This document shows, in pieces, positions 34,673-44,059 of a DNA stretch of 58,938 bases (position 1 is its first letter; each line of letters begins with the position of its first letter). A program made the position numbers and the translations under genes. The notes beneath the pieces are model-generated. The model searched no databases, was not told where the DNA came from, and was given only the letters and a program-made list of their open reading frames with translations. Location: positions 1-58,938 of the forward strand of contig NZ_FOIC01000017.1 in the NCBI RefSeq assembly GCF_900111485.1. The letters are read 5' to 3'. This DNA is from Natrinema hispanicum. GTDB taxonomy: Archaea; Halobacteriota; Halobacteria; Halobacteriales; Natrialbaceae.

Positions 34673-35834
34673 CGTCACTCGCCTCGATCGTCTCTCGATC
34701 AGTTGGTTCGTTCTCGCCCGATTCCGTGCTGTCGTCGGCTGTACTACGCTTGGCGTCGTCGTCGCCCGTGGCCCCTGCACCTTGTCGCTCGCGAATGGCA
34801 CGGATGCGATCCAGAATCGACTGGAACGTGACGTAGTGGGGAAGTTTGAGGTGTTCGATGAAACCGAACGAATCCATCCCGTCGACCACGTCGAGGACGA
34901 ACTCGGCGTTCTCGGCGGGCTCGTCCTCGCTGTCGAGCTGGATGGAGGCGTCGAGGATGGTCATCGCGATGACCTTTCGCTCGTTGCGGCCGAACGTCAG
35001 TCCGTAGCCGAAGGCGAACTGCGGGTCGTCACGCTTTGCATACACCGGGACGACCGCTTCGCTCTCGCTGACGTCGACATCGGCGACGGTTACCTCGTCA
35101 CCCGTGTAGGGGTGTTCGATGGTCAGCGGCAGTTTTCCGACGCGGACCTCCGCCAGCGTCGGGTGCACCTGCCCGTATCCCCGCAGTGCCGAGTAGCCGA
35201 GGGCGGTCACCGCGCCCGTCTCCCCGCGTGCGAGTTCCTGGAGTACGGCATCGCGGTCGACCGGCGGCGTGACCGGCTCTCGAGTCGTATCGGTCGGGGC
35301 GTCGACGTCCGGTACCTCGGGGTCGTGAACCAGCCCCTCCTCGCGGAGGACGTCCATGACGTTAGTGAGCGTCGTTGGTTCGGCGTCCTCGAGGTCCCAC
35401 GTCTCGGTTGGATCGTCGGGGTCGTCCTCTCCTTCAAGATCGAAGTCGAGTAACCGCTGCGTGTAGTCTTTGGTCGGCCCGAGGATCTGACCGCCGGGGA
35501 CGTCCTTGAACGCGGGCGAAACGCGCCGGGTAGCAAACATCTCGGCAGGCTCGACCGGAACCGACTCGTCCCACCGCTCCAGCGTCGACCGGTACGCACG
35601 CAAGAGGAAGGCCGCCTCGACGGTATCCCCCTGTGCCTGCTTGACTGCGAGTGCAGCCAACCGCGGTGCGTACAGCCCACCTTCGCTCATCGCTTGCGCG
35701 GTGAGCCGCTCGAGTTGTCCCTCGAGTTGATCGACGGTGATGGTGTCTTCGTCACCGGCGAGGCGCTGTTTCTCGAACAGGTCTTCGGCTCGCTCGATGA
35801 TCTCTTCGCCGGCCGTGACGGCGACGTAGCCCAT
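34665..35834 (-). CDS. phnI: C-P lyase core subunit PhnI
   Basis: A 389-residue protein starting MGYVAVTAGEEIIERAEDLF, with GLYAPRLAALAVKQAQGD, LLRAYRSTLERW and YGLTFGRNERKVIAMTILD, all typical of PhnI. With PhnG, H and L it attaches the phosphonate to ribose of ATP, displacing adenine. The C-terminal 40 residues are low-complexity, acidic and probably a haloarchaeal tail. Overlaps phnJ by eight bases. Confidence 0.92.
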   Translation of the reverse strand: MGYVAVTAGEEIIERAEDLFEKQRLAGDEDTITVDQLEGQLERLTAQAMSEGGLYAPRLAALAVKQAQGDTVEAAFLLRAYRSTLERWDESVPVEPAEMFATRRVSPAFKDVPGGQILGPTKDYTQRLLDFDLEGEDDPDDPTETWDLEDAEPTTLTNVMDVLREEGLVHDPEVPDVDAPTDTTREPVTPPVDRDAVLQELARGETGAVTALGYSALRGYGQVHPTLAEVRVGKLPLTIEHPYTGDEVTVADVDVSESEAVVPVYAKRDDPQFAFGYGLTFGRNERKVIAMTILDASIQLDSEDEPAENAEFVLDVVDGMDSFGFIEHLKLPHYVTFQSILDRIRAIRERQGAGATGDDDAKRSTADDSTESGENEPTDRETIEASDDD

Positions 35835-36428
35835 TCAGCGATCACCTCCGTTGTCGTTCTCGCTCGACTCGGGGCCGTCGGCGACGCGCAGAGTGACCGA
35901 TCGCGGGAGTGCGGCGACGCGATCGTCGCTCGCGAAGACGGCGTCGACGCCGCGTGGGTAGTCTGCTTGGGCGTCCGCGAGCGCGGACAGTTCCGCTGCG
36001 GGCAGCCCGACGCCGAACGTGGTGGTCCCGTTAACGCCGGGTCCGGAAACGGTGACGTCCGTCAGCCCATCCTTGGGGGTCTCCGACAGTCCCTCGACGC
36101 GGTAGATGACGGTCGCACCCTCGCTCGGTTCGACAAGCGATCCGCGCTCGAGGTCGCGAACGTCCCACGACGGCGTCCCGTCCGCATGGACGATATCGGC
36201 CGCTGTCGGATCGGCCGCTGAGTACCGTCCCTGTCCGGCCAGTGCTGTTGTTAGCTCCTCGTCGCTCGAGTGAAACGTCACCTCGTGATCGACCAGGGTG
36301 GCGGTGATGGCGTAGTCCGCGGGCGTGGTCTGAACCCGAGAGACCGTTCCCGGTCGACTCATGACATCACACAGCTCACGGAACGTCTGACGCGTCCCGT
36401 GAACAGGGTCGATGTCGAGCGCTCTCAC
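35835..36428 (-). CDS. phnH: C-P lyase core subunit PhnH
   Basis: A 197-residue core subunit with PGTVSRVQTTP and PSWDVRDLERGSLVEPSEGA, then SGPGVNGTTTFGVGLPAAEL, typical of PhnH. GTG at 36428 (read as MRALDIDPVHGTRQTFRELC) overlaps the phnG stop as GTGA, which decides the start over a longer frame. Confidence 0.9.
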   Translation of the reverse strand: MRALDIDPVHGTRQTFRELCDVMSRPGTVSRVQTTPADYAITATLVDHEVTFHSSDEELTTALAGQGRYSAADPTAADIVHADGTPSWDVRDLERGSLVEPSEGATVIYRVEGLSETPKDGLTDVTVSGPGVNGTTTFGVGLPAAELSALADAQADYPRGVDAVFASDDRVAALPRSVTLRVADGPESSENDNGGDR

Positions 36429-36868
36429 AGGTCGTCCTCCATGGTTTCGAACTCGACGGCGGTGTGAGTGCTCTCCGCCCACGCACGCTCACGTTCTGTC
36501 TGCTGGTTCTCGGCGACACCGCGAAGTCGCGTCGTGATGTCGTCGGCCAGCCGGTGTCCGCCGGCGACGGCAGCGTCGACGATCGCCCCCGACAGGGCGG
36601 CCCGTTCGTTCTTGCCGGGGACCATCGCAAATCCGCGGTCCTCGTCCAGTTCAACTTCAGCGGGCGTCACGACGACTTCCCCGAGATTGAACGGCCGTTT
36701 TTCGACGGGCTCGACGACACGTTGCATCACGAGCTGTGGGGTCGGTTCCTGCAGGACGGACAGCGGTGGGTCGTCCGCCAGCACTTCGTTCGCCAACTTG
36801 GTGAGCACGTCACCGTCGCACGCGGCGATGAGCTCGAACCGATCCGAACGATCGTGTGGATTTTCCAT
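36425..36868 (-). CDS. phnG: C-P lyase core subunit PhnG
   Basis: A 147-residue first gene of the minus-strand phn operon, starting MENPHDRSDRFELIAACDGD, with QRVVEPVEKRPFNLGEVVVT and RGFAMVPGKNERAALSGAIV, both PhnG signatures. The genes phnG to phnM run GHIJKLM without a gap larger than 55 bp. Confidence 0.9.
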   Translation of the reverse strand: MENPHDRSDRFELIAACDGDVLTKLANEVLADDPPLSVLQEPTPQLVMQRVVEPVEKRPFNLGEVVVTPAEVELDEDRGFAMVPGKNERAALSGAIVDAAVAGGHRLADDITTRLRGVAENQQTERERAWAESTHTAVEFETMEDDL

Positions 36869-36984
36869 GCAATCATCCGGGGAGAGTCACAACACCAGTG
36901 TAAGACTTCGCTGGGTACTCTCTATTCTTGCTTTCCAGTGGCGGACTCTCCCCCGGACCGTGCGTTGGCGTCCGGACTGCTATT

Positions 36985-37002
36985 GATCGATATGTACCGA
37001 TC
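36985..37002. promoter_or_regulatory. Palindrome in the phnG-phnD divergent promoter
   Basis: GATCGATATGTACCGATC is an 18-bp near-perfect inverted repeat (GATCG[A/G]TA arms) lying near the middle of the 243-bp spacer between the minus-strand core operon and plus-strand transport operon. It is the best operator candidate for joint phosphate-starvation control. The rest of the spacer shows no gene. Confidence 0.4.
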
Positions 37003-37111
37003 CGAACTCACAGCGTTCGATCGGGGACGTAGTTTCCCATCACTGCACCGGCTACAGCCCCTCCGGACTTTACTCAGCCAAGGGTTATTCTATCCCGTTG
37101 CCAGCTACTCG

Positions 37112-38125
37112 ATGATGTCAGACGAGCCGACTGCTGACGCATCCAACGTACAGGACGGGACAGGGCGTACAACAACCGAGCGGCTGAGCCGCCGTCGCTT
37201 CGCGATCGGCAGCGCAGCTAGTGTCGCCACCCTCTCCGGCCTCGCAGGATGTATTGGCTCTGCCGCCAAGGGAGAGACGGTTACCATTCTTCTGACGCCC
37301 GAGAACCCATCGGATATCCGGAACGACTACATGCCGATGAAAAACTATCTCGAGGGCGAGATCGACGGTCTCACCATCGAGTACAAGGTTCCACAGGATT
37401 ATTCGGCGATTCGACCGGCGCTCAAGAGCGAGCAGGCCGAAATCGGCATGGACGACATTACGCTGATTTCCGCGCCCGATATGATGGACGTCTTCGGGAC
37501 GGCAGTGACGGGCGGGACCGCGTGGTACTTCTCGATGATGCTGACGAACAGGGGTTCGGGGATCGAAAAGCGAACCGATCTGAAAGATAAGACGGTCGCC
37601 TTCGCCGACAAGCTCTCAACGAGTGGCTCGATCTTTGCCGTCTACACGCTGAAACAGGCCGGCCTCGACGTCGGCGACGCACCGCAGGGCGATCCGGTCG
37701 ACTTCGACGGGACGTGGTCGAACCACAAGTTCGCCGTCGAGAAACTCGCAAACGAGGAGGCTGACGCCTGCTGTACGTGGGGCGGCAACGGCATGCCCCA
37801 CGTCGAAAAGAAAGACGTCCCAGAGGACGTCAGACCGAAGACGGCCTATCTCGGCGACACTGCCACCGAAGAACCCCTATTCAAACCGATCTGGTGGTCG
37901 TTCCCGATCCCGAAACAGCCAATCTACTCCCGACAGAGCTGGGAGTCGGACATGAAAGGGAAGATCGAACAGGCGCTTCACGACTCCACCGGGGAGCTGA
38001 TGAAAGAGTACCAGCCCGACGACTACGACGCCACGCTGCCGTTTACGACACTCAGAGACACCTCGATTGAGGACTACCAGCCGGTCATCAAGCGCCTCAA
38101 CAACCTCGGCGTCGAACTCGGATAA
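37112..38125 (+). CDS. phnD: Phosphonate-binding lipoprotein
   Basis: A 337-residue solute-binding protein of the PhnD/phosphite/phosphate family. The signal has RRRFAIGSAASVATLSGLAG followed by C, a Tat-type motif plus lipobox. Ligand-site motifs LLTPENPSDIRNDYMPMKNY and KDKTVAFADKLSTSGS are typical. Start is 37112 or the adjacent ATG at 37115. It begins the plus-strand operon phnDCE. Confidence 0.9.
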   Translation: MMSDEPTADASNVQDGTGRTTTERLSRRRFAIGSAASVATLSGLAGCIGSAAKGETVTILLTPENPSDIRNDYMPMKNYLEGEIDGLTIEYKVPQDYSAIRPALKSEQAEIGMDDITLISAPDMMDVFGTAVTGGTAWYFSMMLTNRGSGIEKRTDLKDKTVAFADKLSTSGSIFAVYTLKQAGLDVGDAPQGDPVDFDGTWSNHKFAVEKLANEEADACCTWGGNGMPHVEKKDVPEDVRPKTAYLGDTATEEPLFKPIWWSFPIPKQPIYSRQSWESDMKGKIEQALHDSTGELMKEYQPDDYDATLPFTTLRDTSIEDYQPVIKRLNNLGVELG

Positions 38126-38159
38126 CACGCCAGCGAATTACTCTCAGCATTCCTTTACA

Positions 38160-38951
38160 ATGAGCACACTCACCGTAGAGAACGTAACAAAGACGTACGG
38201 AGACGTGACCGCGCTGGAAGACGTGTCCTTCGAGATCGAAGATGAGTTCGTCGTGCTACTTGGCGAATCCGGTGCCGGAAAGTCCACGCTGTTGCGCTGT
38301 ATCAACGGCCTAACCGAGCCGACAACGGGGACCGTCACTCTCGACGGCGAACCGCTTGCGGGCTCGCGCCCCTCCGTCGGAATGATCTTCCAACAGCACA
38401 ACCTCGTCGAGGGCGTCTCCGCGTACCTCAACGCGCTCACCGGCTCGCTCGAGCGGACCTCGCTGCTCGAGAGCATCTTCCAGTGGCACGACCGGGCGGA
38501 CAAGCGCCGGGCGCTCGAGGCCCTCGAAACCGTCGGGCTCCTCGACGAGGCCCACCAGCGCGTCTCCCAGATGAGCGGCGGCCAGCAACAGCGCGTCGGC
38601 ATCGCTCGAGCACTCGTCCAGGACCCCTCGCTCGTGCTCGCTGACGAACCGGTTGCGAGCCTCGATCCGGGGAGCGCCGAGGACGTGATGGGCTACCTGA
38701 AGAAGGCCGCGACCGTCCACGAAGTGACGGCACTCGTGAGCCTCCATCAGGTCAACATCGCCGCCCACTTCGGCGAGCGCTTCATCGGACTGCGTGACGG
38801 CCAACTCCTCTTCGACGTCCAGCAGGGCGAACTTACGCCTGCGTTGATCGACGAGCTGTACGGCGACGTCGAGACGGTCGGCCTCGCCGAGTATCTCGCA
38901 CGCGACAGCGACGAACCACCCACCCAACAGCGACGGAGGGTGGAGGCGTGA
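38160..38951 (+). CDS. phnC: Phosphonate ABC transporter ATPase
   Basis: A 263-residue ATPase: Walker A GESGAGKSTLLRCINGLTEP, PhnC-typical FQQHNLVEGVSAYLNALTG, signature MSGGQQQRVGIARALVQDPS, Walker B LVLADEPVASLDP and SLHQVNIAAHFGERFIGLRD. Starts 34 bp after phnD. Confidence 0.92.
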   Translation: MSTLTVENVTKTYGDVTALEDVSFEIEDEFVVLLGESGAGKSTLLRCINGLTEPTTGTVTLDGEPLAGSRPSVGMIFQQHNLVEGVSAYLNALTGSLERTSLLESIFQWHDRADKRRALEALETVGLLDEAHQRVSQMSGGQQQRVGIARALVQDPSLVLADEPVASLDPGSAEDVMGYLKKAATVHEVTALVSLHQVNIAAHFGERFIGLRDGQLLFDVQQGELTPALIDELYGDVETVGLAEYLARDSDEPPTQQRRRVEA

Positions 38952-40000
38952 GCTCGGAGTCCTCGTCGCGGGGCGATCGGCTCCGTGAGTACCTCGGCCT
39001 CGCCGATGTCGGTGAGACGTCCGTCGACCGGAAACTGACGGACCTCAAGCGCCGAAAGACGGTTCGTCGGTTCTGGACCGCGCTCGGCATCGTTGCTGTC
39101 GCCTTGCTCCTCAACTTCAGTCTCCGCACAGTCGGGTTCTCGCTGGTCGAACTGATCACGCAGTTCCCCTTTTTCCTCGATGCGCTCCCCGAGTACTTCC
39201 CGCCGACGACGTACTACGGGCTCCCCTTCCTCGACGTGATGCAGTACTGGTCTTTCATCATCGAGCAGAACCTCCTCCTCTCGCTGGAGGGGGGCCGCTG
39301 GCTCGCCGGTGACATCAACATCGTCTGGGGAGCGACGTTCGTCACCCTGGCCATCGCGTTCGCAGGCACGGTGCTTGGGCTTCCCGGGGCACTGCTGTTC
39401 GGCGTCATGGCGAGCGAGCGCGTCGTTCCGTATCCGTTCAACTTCCTCTTCCGGGCTACGATGAGCCTCATCCGGGCGATTCCCGCGCTGGTGTGGGTGC
39501 TCATTCTGATTCCGCTCGGCGGCGTCTCGCCGTTTACCGCGACGCTTGCGATCATCATCGACACGACGGGCTATCTCGGTCGCCTGTTCACCGACGAACT
39601 CGAGGAGATCGCGGACGGCCCCATCGAGGGCATCCGTAGCACGGGCGCGAACAAGCCACAGGTCGTCTCGTTCGGTATGCTGAGCCAGGTCTTCCGGCAG
39701 TTCATCGCCTGGATCGCCTTCGACCTCGAGCACAACGTCCGGGTCGCAATCAGCCTCGGCCTCATCGGCGCTGGCGGCCTCGGGCTGGAACTCGACATCC
39801 AGCGCAAGACGTTCAACTACACGGAGATGATGGCCTGTATCATCCTGATCGTCCTGCTCGCCGGCTCCGTCGAACTGCTCAGCCAGCGCGTTCGATCCTA
39901 CCTCCGCGGCGAAGACGAGGTCGAGAAAACCGGCGTCCTCGAGGCGTTTTTCACCTCCCCACGGAAGATCATCGAATCCGCCGCCGGTCGGCGCAGGTAA
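38948..40000 (+). CDS. phnE: Phosphonate ABC transporter permease
   Basis: A 350-residue membrane permease with about six segments and the docking loop DGPIEGIRSTGANKPQVVSF. GTG at 38948 overlaps the phnC stop (GTGA). It is longer than bacterial PhnE because of a charged N-terminus (about 60 residues) before the first membrane segment. Completes the importer. Confidence 0.88.
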   Translation: MSSESSSRGDRLREYLGLADVGETSVDRKLTDLKRRKTVRRFWTALGIVAVALLLNFSLRTVGFSLVELITQFPFFLDALPEYFPPTTYYGLPFLDVMQYWSFIIEQNLLLSLEGGRWLAGDINIVWGATFVTLAIAFAGTVLGLPGALLFGVMASERVVPYPFNFLFRATMSLIRAIPALVWVLILIPLGGVSPFTATLAIIIDTTGYLGRLFTDELEEIADGPIEGIRSTGANKPQVVSFGMLSQVFRQFIAWIAFDLEHNVRVAISLGLIGAGGLGLELDIQRKTFNYTEMMACIILIVLLAGSVELLSQRVRSYLRGEDEVEKTGVLEAFFTSPRKIIESAAGRRR

Positions 40001-40150
40001 TCGCCCGTCCGCTACCACCCAATCCATGACACGCACGACAACGACGAAGCTCGCATCACGCGCACGCACGCAACGAACTCGTATTACTCGTCACTCCCAG
40101 CTCAGGCTCCGGTCCCGACGACCCGGCAACACACACGTGGAGGCGACGAC

Positions 40151-40816
40151 ATGACGTACATCGACTCACACGGTGGTGATCGAGTGAAATCGCTCTCGCC
40201 CGAGCCGACGATCCACGATCCGGTACAGATAACCGAGAGTACGCTCGGCGAGTGGACCGAGATCCGCCCGCACTCACGGCTGCACGCCGCCGAAATCGGC
40301 GACTACACGTACCTGATGGAACGCGTCCAGCTCGATTACACGACCATCGGCAAGTTCGGCAACATCGCTTCCGACGTTCGCCTCGGCCCGCCGAACCACC
40401 CCATCGACCGCCCGACGGCCCACCACTTCACCTATCGGGCAGCGATGTACGACATGGGCGAGGACGACGACACGATCTTCGAGTGGCGAGCCGACCAGCC
40501 CGTCGAGATCGGTCACGACGTCTGGATCGGACACAGCGCGACGGTACTCCCGGGGTCCACCATCGGCAACGGTGCGGTCGTCGCTGCCGGTGCGGTCGTC
40601 GTCGACGACGTGCCACCGTACAGTATCGTCGCTGGGGTTCCGGCCAAACCGGTCCGTCGGCGGTTCCCCGAAGACGTCGCCGCGCGACTCGAGGCCACCG
40701 AGTGGTGGCACTGGGACCACGAGACGCTTGCCGACCGTCTCGCGGACTTTCGCGACCTCGAGTCGTTCCTCTCGGCGTACGCGCCTGAGACGGCGGAGCC
40801 ATCACGACTCGATTGA
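40151..40816 (+). CDS. Phosphonate-linked hexapeptide-repeat acetyltransferase
   Basis: A 221-residue left-handed beta-helix protein with hexapeptide repeats (IGHDVWIGHSATVLPGSTIG, then NGAVVAAGAVVVDDVPPYSI). It belongs to the transferase family repeatedly found in phn loci and probably acetylates an aminophosphonate or related amine. In-frame starts at 40151 or the GTG at 40184 are possible. It follows phnE by 150 bp, probably in the same transcript. Confidence 0.8.
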   Translation: MTYIDSHGGDRVKSLSPEPTIHDPVQITESTLGEWTEIRPHSRLHAAEIGDYTYLMERVQLDYTTIGKFGNIASDVRLGPPNHPIDRPTAHHFTYRAAMYDMGEDDDTIFEWRADQPVEIGHDVWIGHSATVLPGSTIGNGAVVAAGAVVVDDVPPYSIVAGVPAKPVRRRFPEDVAARLEATEWWHWDHETLADRLADFRDLESFLSAYAPETAEPSRLD

Positions 40817-41022
40817 GGACGTCCAGAGACGGACGGTTGTCGTCGCAGCTCCTTACTCACGTATCGAGCGTATTTCCTGCGTCTGTGCACCGACACCGAG
40901 AGAGCCGTTTCTGTCTCCTGCGTTCGCGATCGAGGGGCCTCGATTCCAGACGCGTTCTGTCAGCAACCCGTTGTGCCGAAGTCCGGCCCAAGTACGGCTC
41001 GAGTGGGAATAGCCGCCGGCAG

Positions 41023-41787
41023 TTAGGACTGTCGAACCGATTGCCTCCGGACGAGCCAGTAGACGACGCTGAGGAGTCCGGCGAGGAGCCCGACTTCGGC
41101 GAGACGGCGACCACGCTTGCGTTCCGTGGGCGACGATTCCTGTTCGCGTTTCGTAAGTGGCGATTCACGCGCTTGCTCTGTGGGCGGCGACTCACGTTTA
41201 TATTCCATGGCAACACGGTCGTCGGTCTGTGGTGTGTCGGCCGCGACCCGCTGTTCGGCGAGTGCGGCGAAGTCGGTAGCGAACGCTTCGACCTCGTCCC
41301 AGTCGGTGTACTCGTAATCCCGTGACGTATCCGTATCGCCAGTCGTTACCGCCGAAAAGAGCTTGAAGAAGAGCCGCGTGAAGGGACCGTATCGCGTGTA
41401 TTTGACCGCGCCAGCGAAGAGCCCGACGCGGTCGGGCTGCCATCCAGTTCGTTCGATGAGGGCATCGACCCACTCTTGGGCCCCGTCTCGAGCCCAGTTG
41501 GAGGGAATAGCCGAAGCAAAGGACAGCTGGAAGAACGCGGTTGGCTTCGCCGCGAGCGCCTCGCGGTTTCGGTCGACGAACGCAACGACTGCCCGTAGAT
41601 GTTTTCGATTGATGACCGGCGAGCCGATGAGCACTGCATCGACATCATCGACGATCGAATCCGACGTCTCTGTCACGTATCGCGTTGTGACGTCGTGGCC
41701 GCGGTCGGTGAGCACGGTTCCGATGTACTCAGCGACCGTCGCCGTCTGTCCCTCGTCGGTTCCGTACACTATGAGAAACGATACCAT
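41023..41787 (-). CDS. Flavodoxin-like protein (HemG-type) with membrane tail
   Basis: A 254-residue protein starting MVSFLIVYGTDEGQTATVAE, a flavodoxin FMN phosphate loop, followed by AVLIGSPVINRKHLRAVVAF. It resembles menaquinone-dependent protoporphyrinogen oxidase HemG. A tail (about 185-230) is charged and has three nine-residue near-repeats (ESPPTEQAR, ESPLTKREQ, ESSPTERKR) and ends in a hydrophobic segment (GLLAGLLSVVYWLV) that would anchor it to the membrane. Function in heme synthesis is plausible but unproved. Confidence 0.8.
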   Translation of the reverse strand: MVSFLIVYGTDEGQTATVAEYIGTVLTDRGHDVTTRYVTETSDSIVDDVDAVLIGSPVINRKHLRAVVAFVDRNREALAAKPTAFFQLSFASAIPSNWARDGAQEWVDALIERTGWQPDRVGLFAGAVKYTRYGPFTRLFFKLFSAVTTGDTDTSRDYEYTDWDEVEAFATDFAALAEQRVAADTPQTDDRVAMEYKRESPPTEQARESPLTKREQESSPTERKRGRRLAEVGLLAGLLSVVYWLVRRQSVRQS

Positions 41788-41839
41788 CCGGAATCACGAC
41801 TTCGCTACGACCTCGATGGTCGTAGTTCTGTGGGGGCGT

Positions 41840-42781
41840 TCAGATCATAACATGGTCGGGCTGGACGCCGGAGTGTAAGCGGACGGCGATTTCGGCGGCG
41901 TGCACCCAGTAGTAGATCGCCCGCTCGAGCGCCCGGGTCACCGTCACCAAGTAGCCGTACATCTCCGGATCGTACGCCGTCACCAGTTCGAACAGTTCGT
42001 CGAGGTCGCGGTGGACAGTCTCTTCTTGCGCGATGAGATCGTCGTGGGCCGCAAGGTCACACTCGAAGAGGATCGCTGTGAGATAATCGTTGATCTGCTC
42101 GCCCGCATCGAAGATATCGCAGACACGCTCTTCGATCACGCCGGTGGTTGCTACCTCCTGGTTGTCGATGACGTCAGTAATGAAGCAGGCCCGATCGCCG
42201 ACGATCTCTAAGTTCGTCGCGATCGTCGCCAGATCGGCGGCGACTCGGTTGCCGGGCCAGTCGGTCGTCAGCGTGTATGACTTGAGTTCAGAGAGGACCG
42301 CCGAGTGGCGCTCGTTCGCTAGCGACTCGAGCGTATCTGCCGGCCGTTCGGGTTCTTCGCCGACAAACGACTGACGGGCAGCCGAGTACTGCGCAGTCGT
42401 AATGTCCTCGAGTCGCGCTAACAAGTCGATCACCGTTTCTCCTCGCTTACCGGGTGCTGTCGTCCCGACCCCGGACGCATCCCGTGTGCGCTCGGAGTCT
42501 TCGGTGTCGGGGGCCACACAGTCGGCGTCGAGCGGCGAGAGTGAGTCTGCGTGTGCGTACAACGACGCATCGTCGACGACGTACGCCTTTCGGACGATGT
42601 CGTCCGCTTTCAGGTCCTGCAGCAGTTCGGAGAGATACTGCTCGGAGATACCGACGTCCGCCGCCAGCCGGGCCTTTGTCTGCGGTGCAGTCCGGTCAAT
42701 AGACTCGATAACCTGTGCGATCGTCGCATCGCGACCCTGTCGGGTCGCGTCTTGCGGCCGATGCCACATTTCCCGGAACAT
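41840..42781 (-). CDS. PhoU-like protein with N-terminal winged helix
   Basis: A 313-residue protein. The N-terminus (about 20-70) is an HTH, APQTKARLAADVGISEQYLS then ELLQDLKADDIVRKAY. The C-terminal two-thirds is all-helical PhoU-like (ADLATIATNLEIVGDRACFI, then RALERAIYYWVHAAEIAVRL). PhoU proteins sense or transmit phosphate status. It is divergent from a second PhoU protein 192 bp away; no Pst transporter is in the window, so phn is the nearest phosphate-related target. Confidence 0.8.
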   Translation of the reverse strand: MFREMWHRPQDATRQGRDATIAQVIESIDRTAPQTKARLAADVGISEQYLSELLQDLKADDIVRKAYVVDDASLYAHADSLSPLDADCVAPDTEDSERTRDASGVGTTAPGKRGETVIDLLARLEDITTAQYSAARQSFVGEEPERPADTLESLANERHSAVLSELKSYTLTTDWPGNRVAADLATIATNLEIVGDRACFITDVIDNQEVATTGVIEERVCDIFDAGEQINDYLTAILFECDLAAHDDLIAQEETVHRDLDELFELVTAYDPEMYGYLVTVTRALERAIYYWVHAAEIAVRLHSGVQPDHVMI

Positions 42782-42933
42782 ACCTGCGAAACTCGACGGG
42801 CGGGGTTAGTCCTGTGCAATAGACTGTCCAGACGCCTATATAGCAACTGGACTGCTGTCGCGCTCTCGAGTCGAGAGCTGTCATAGCTGCAAACAGTATT
42901 GATATGTAGCCACCTATAGCAGACTAATCCATT

Positions 42934-42941
42934 CATATAAG
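42934..42941 (+). promoter_or_regulatory. TATA-like box of the AbrB-PhoU gene
   Basis: CATATAAG lies about 33-40 bp before the ATG at 42974, followed by GGGGGAG near 42950, a possible ribosome-binding site. Confidence 0.4.
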
Positions 42942-42973
42942 CGGTAAAGGGGGAGTCATGCGGTTCGGTCAGT

Positions 42974-43987
42974 ATGGAGACACGGAAAGTTCAGCTCTCC
43001 GGTGGAACGACGTACACCATCTCGCTCCCGAAGTCCTGGGCACAAGAACACGGGATCGAGGCCGGATCTGTGCTCTCATTGCACCCGAATCAGGACGCTT
43101 CGCTACTCGTCGAAGCGATGGGTGGCCGCACCAGTGCCGATCGCTCGACGACGATCGATGTCTCCACTGACAGCGACAACACGATCCGCCAACGGATTCG
43201 CGCTGTTCACGCAGTCGGCTACGATTCGGTGACGCTCGTGGATACGACGGGGCACCCAGATGACCGCCGGAAACTGGTCGACCGAACGCTGACGGAGCTA
43301 TCGGGATTCGAACTCCTCGAGACGACCGACACCCGAATTCGACTGACGAATCTCATCGACGCCGAGAACGTCGACGTCAGGAAGAGCACGCTCCGGCTCC
43401 GACTGGTGATGCTCGCGATGCACCGGGACGCCGTGACTGCTGTCGTCGACGGGAACGAAGACTTGGCTCGACGCGTTATCGAGCGCGACAGCGAAGCCGA
43501 CAAGCTGTTCGCGATGATTACACGCCACTTCCGACGCTCGCTGACTGATCTCCACGAGGTCGAGAAACTGGACTGGAGCCGGGACGAACTCTTCGAGTAC
43601 TACTACGCCGCACGCCAGTTCGAACGCATCGCCGATCACGCCGAGAAAATCGCCAAGTTCGCATTCGAGCCGGCCGCGACGATTCCACCGGCGTACGCCA
43701 CACGGCTCTCCGAACTCGCCACCGCCTCCCGGCAGGTCGTCGATGAGGCGGCCGACGCTATCCTCACAGATGCCAGCGTTGCGGCCGCCAACGGCGCGCT
43801 TGACAAACGCGATCGGCTGCTGGATCGACTCGAGGACTTCGACCGCGATCTCTACGATCACGACGTGCCAAACGAGGCGTACGTCCTCGGACTCCTGCTC
43901 GACAGCCTCCGCCGAACGGTTCGGTACGGTGCGAACGTCGCCGAAATAGCCCTCCAGCAGGTCACTAGACAGAACACTACAGACTGA
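42974..43987 (+). CDS. phoU: Phosphate uptake regulator: AbrB-like domain fused to PhoU
   Basis: A 337-residue protein whose N-terminus (METRKVQLSGGTTYTISLPK) is a SpoVT/AbrB-type DNA-binding fold and whose remainder is PhoU-like helical bundle (YYAARQFERIADHAEKIAKF). This architecture is common in archaea and is thought to couple phosphate state to transcription. Positioned 2.2 kb from the phn transport operon and divergent from the HTH-PhoU gene. Confidence 0.87.
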   Translation: METRKVQLSGGTTYTISLPKSWAQEHGIEAGSVLSLHPNQDASLLVEAMGGRTSADRSTTIDVSTDSDNTIRQRIRAVHAVGYDSVTLVDTTGHPDDRRKLVDRTLTELSGFELLETTDTRIRLTNLIDAENVDVRKSTLRLRLVMLAMHRDAVTAVVDGNEDLARRVIERDSEADKLFAMITRHFRRSLTDLHEVEKLDWSRDELFEYYYAARQFERIADHAEKIAKFAFEPAATIPPAYATRLSELATASRQVVDEAADAILTDASVAAANGALDKRDRLLDRLEDFDRDLYDHDVPNEAYVLGLLLDSLRRTVRYGANVAEIALQQVTRQNTTD

Positions 43988-44059
43988 TGCGGCGGCCTCC
44001 TCGTGTGCAGTGGATATATTGTTGAAGCGATAAGGACGGCCGTTGGTTGAGTACCGGAT

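Noticed and set aside
38747-40069. 440-codon minus-strand frame opposite phnE
   Set aside because: Shadow of the permease; composition rich in Asp/Glu/Arg/His repeats without a fold signature.
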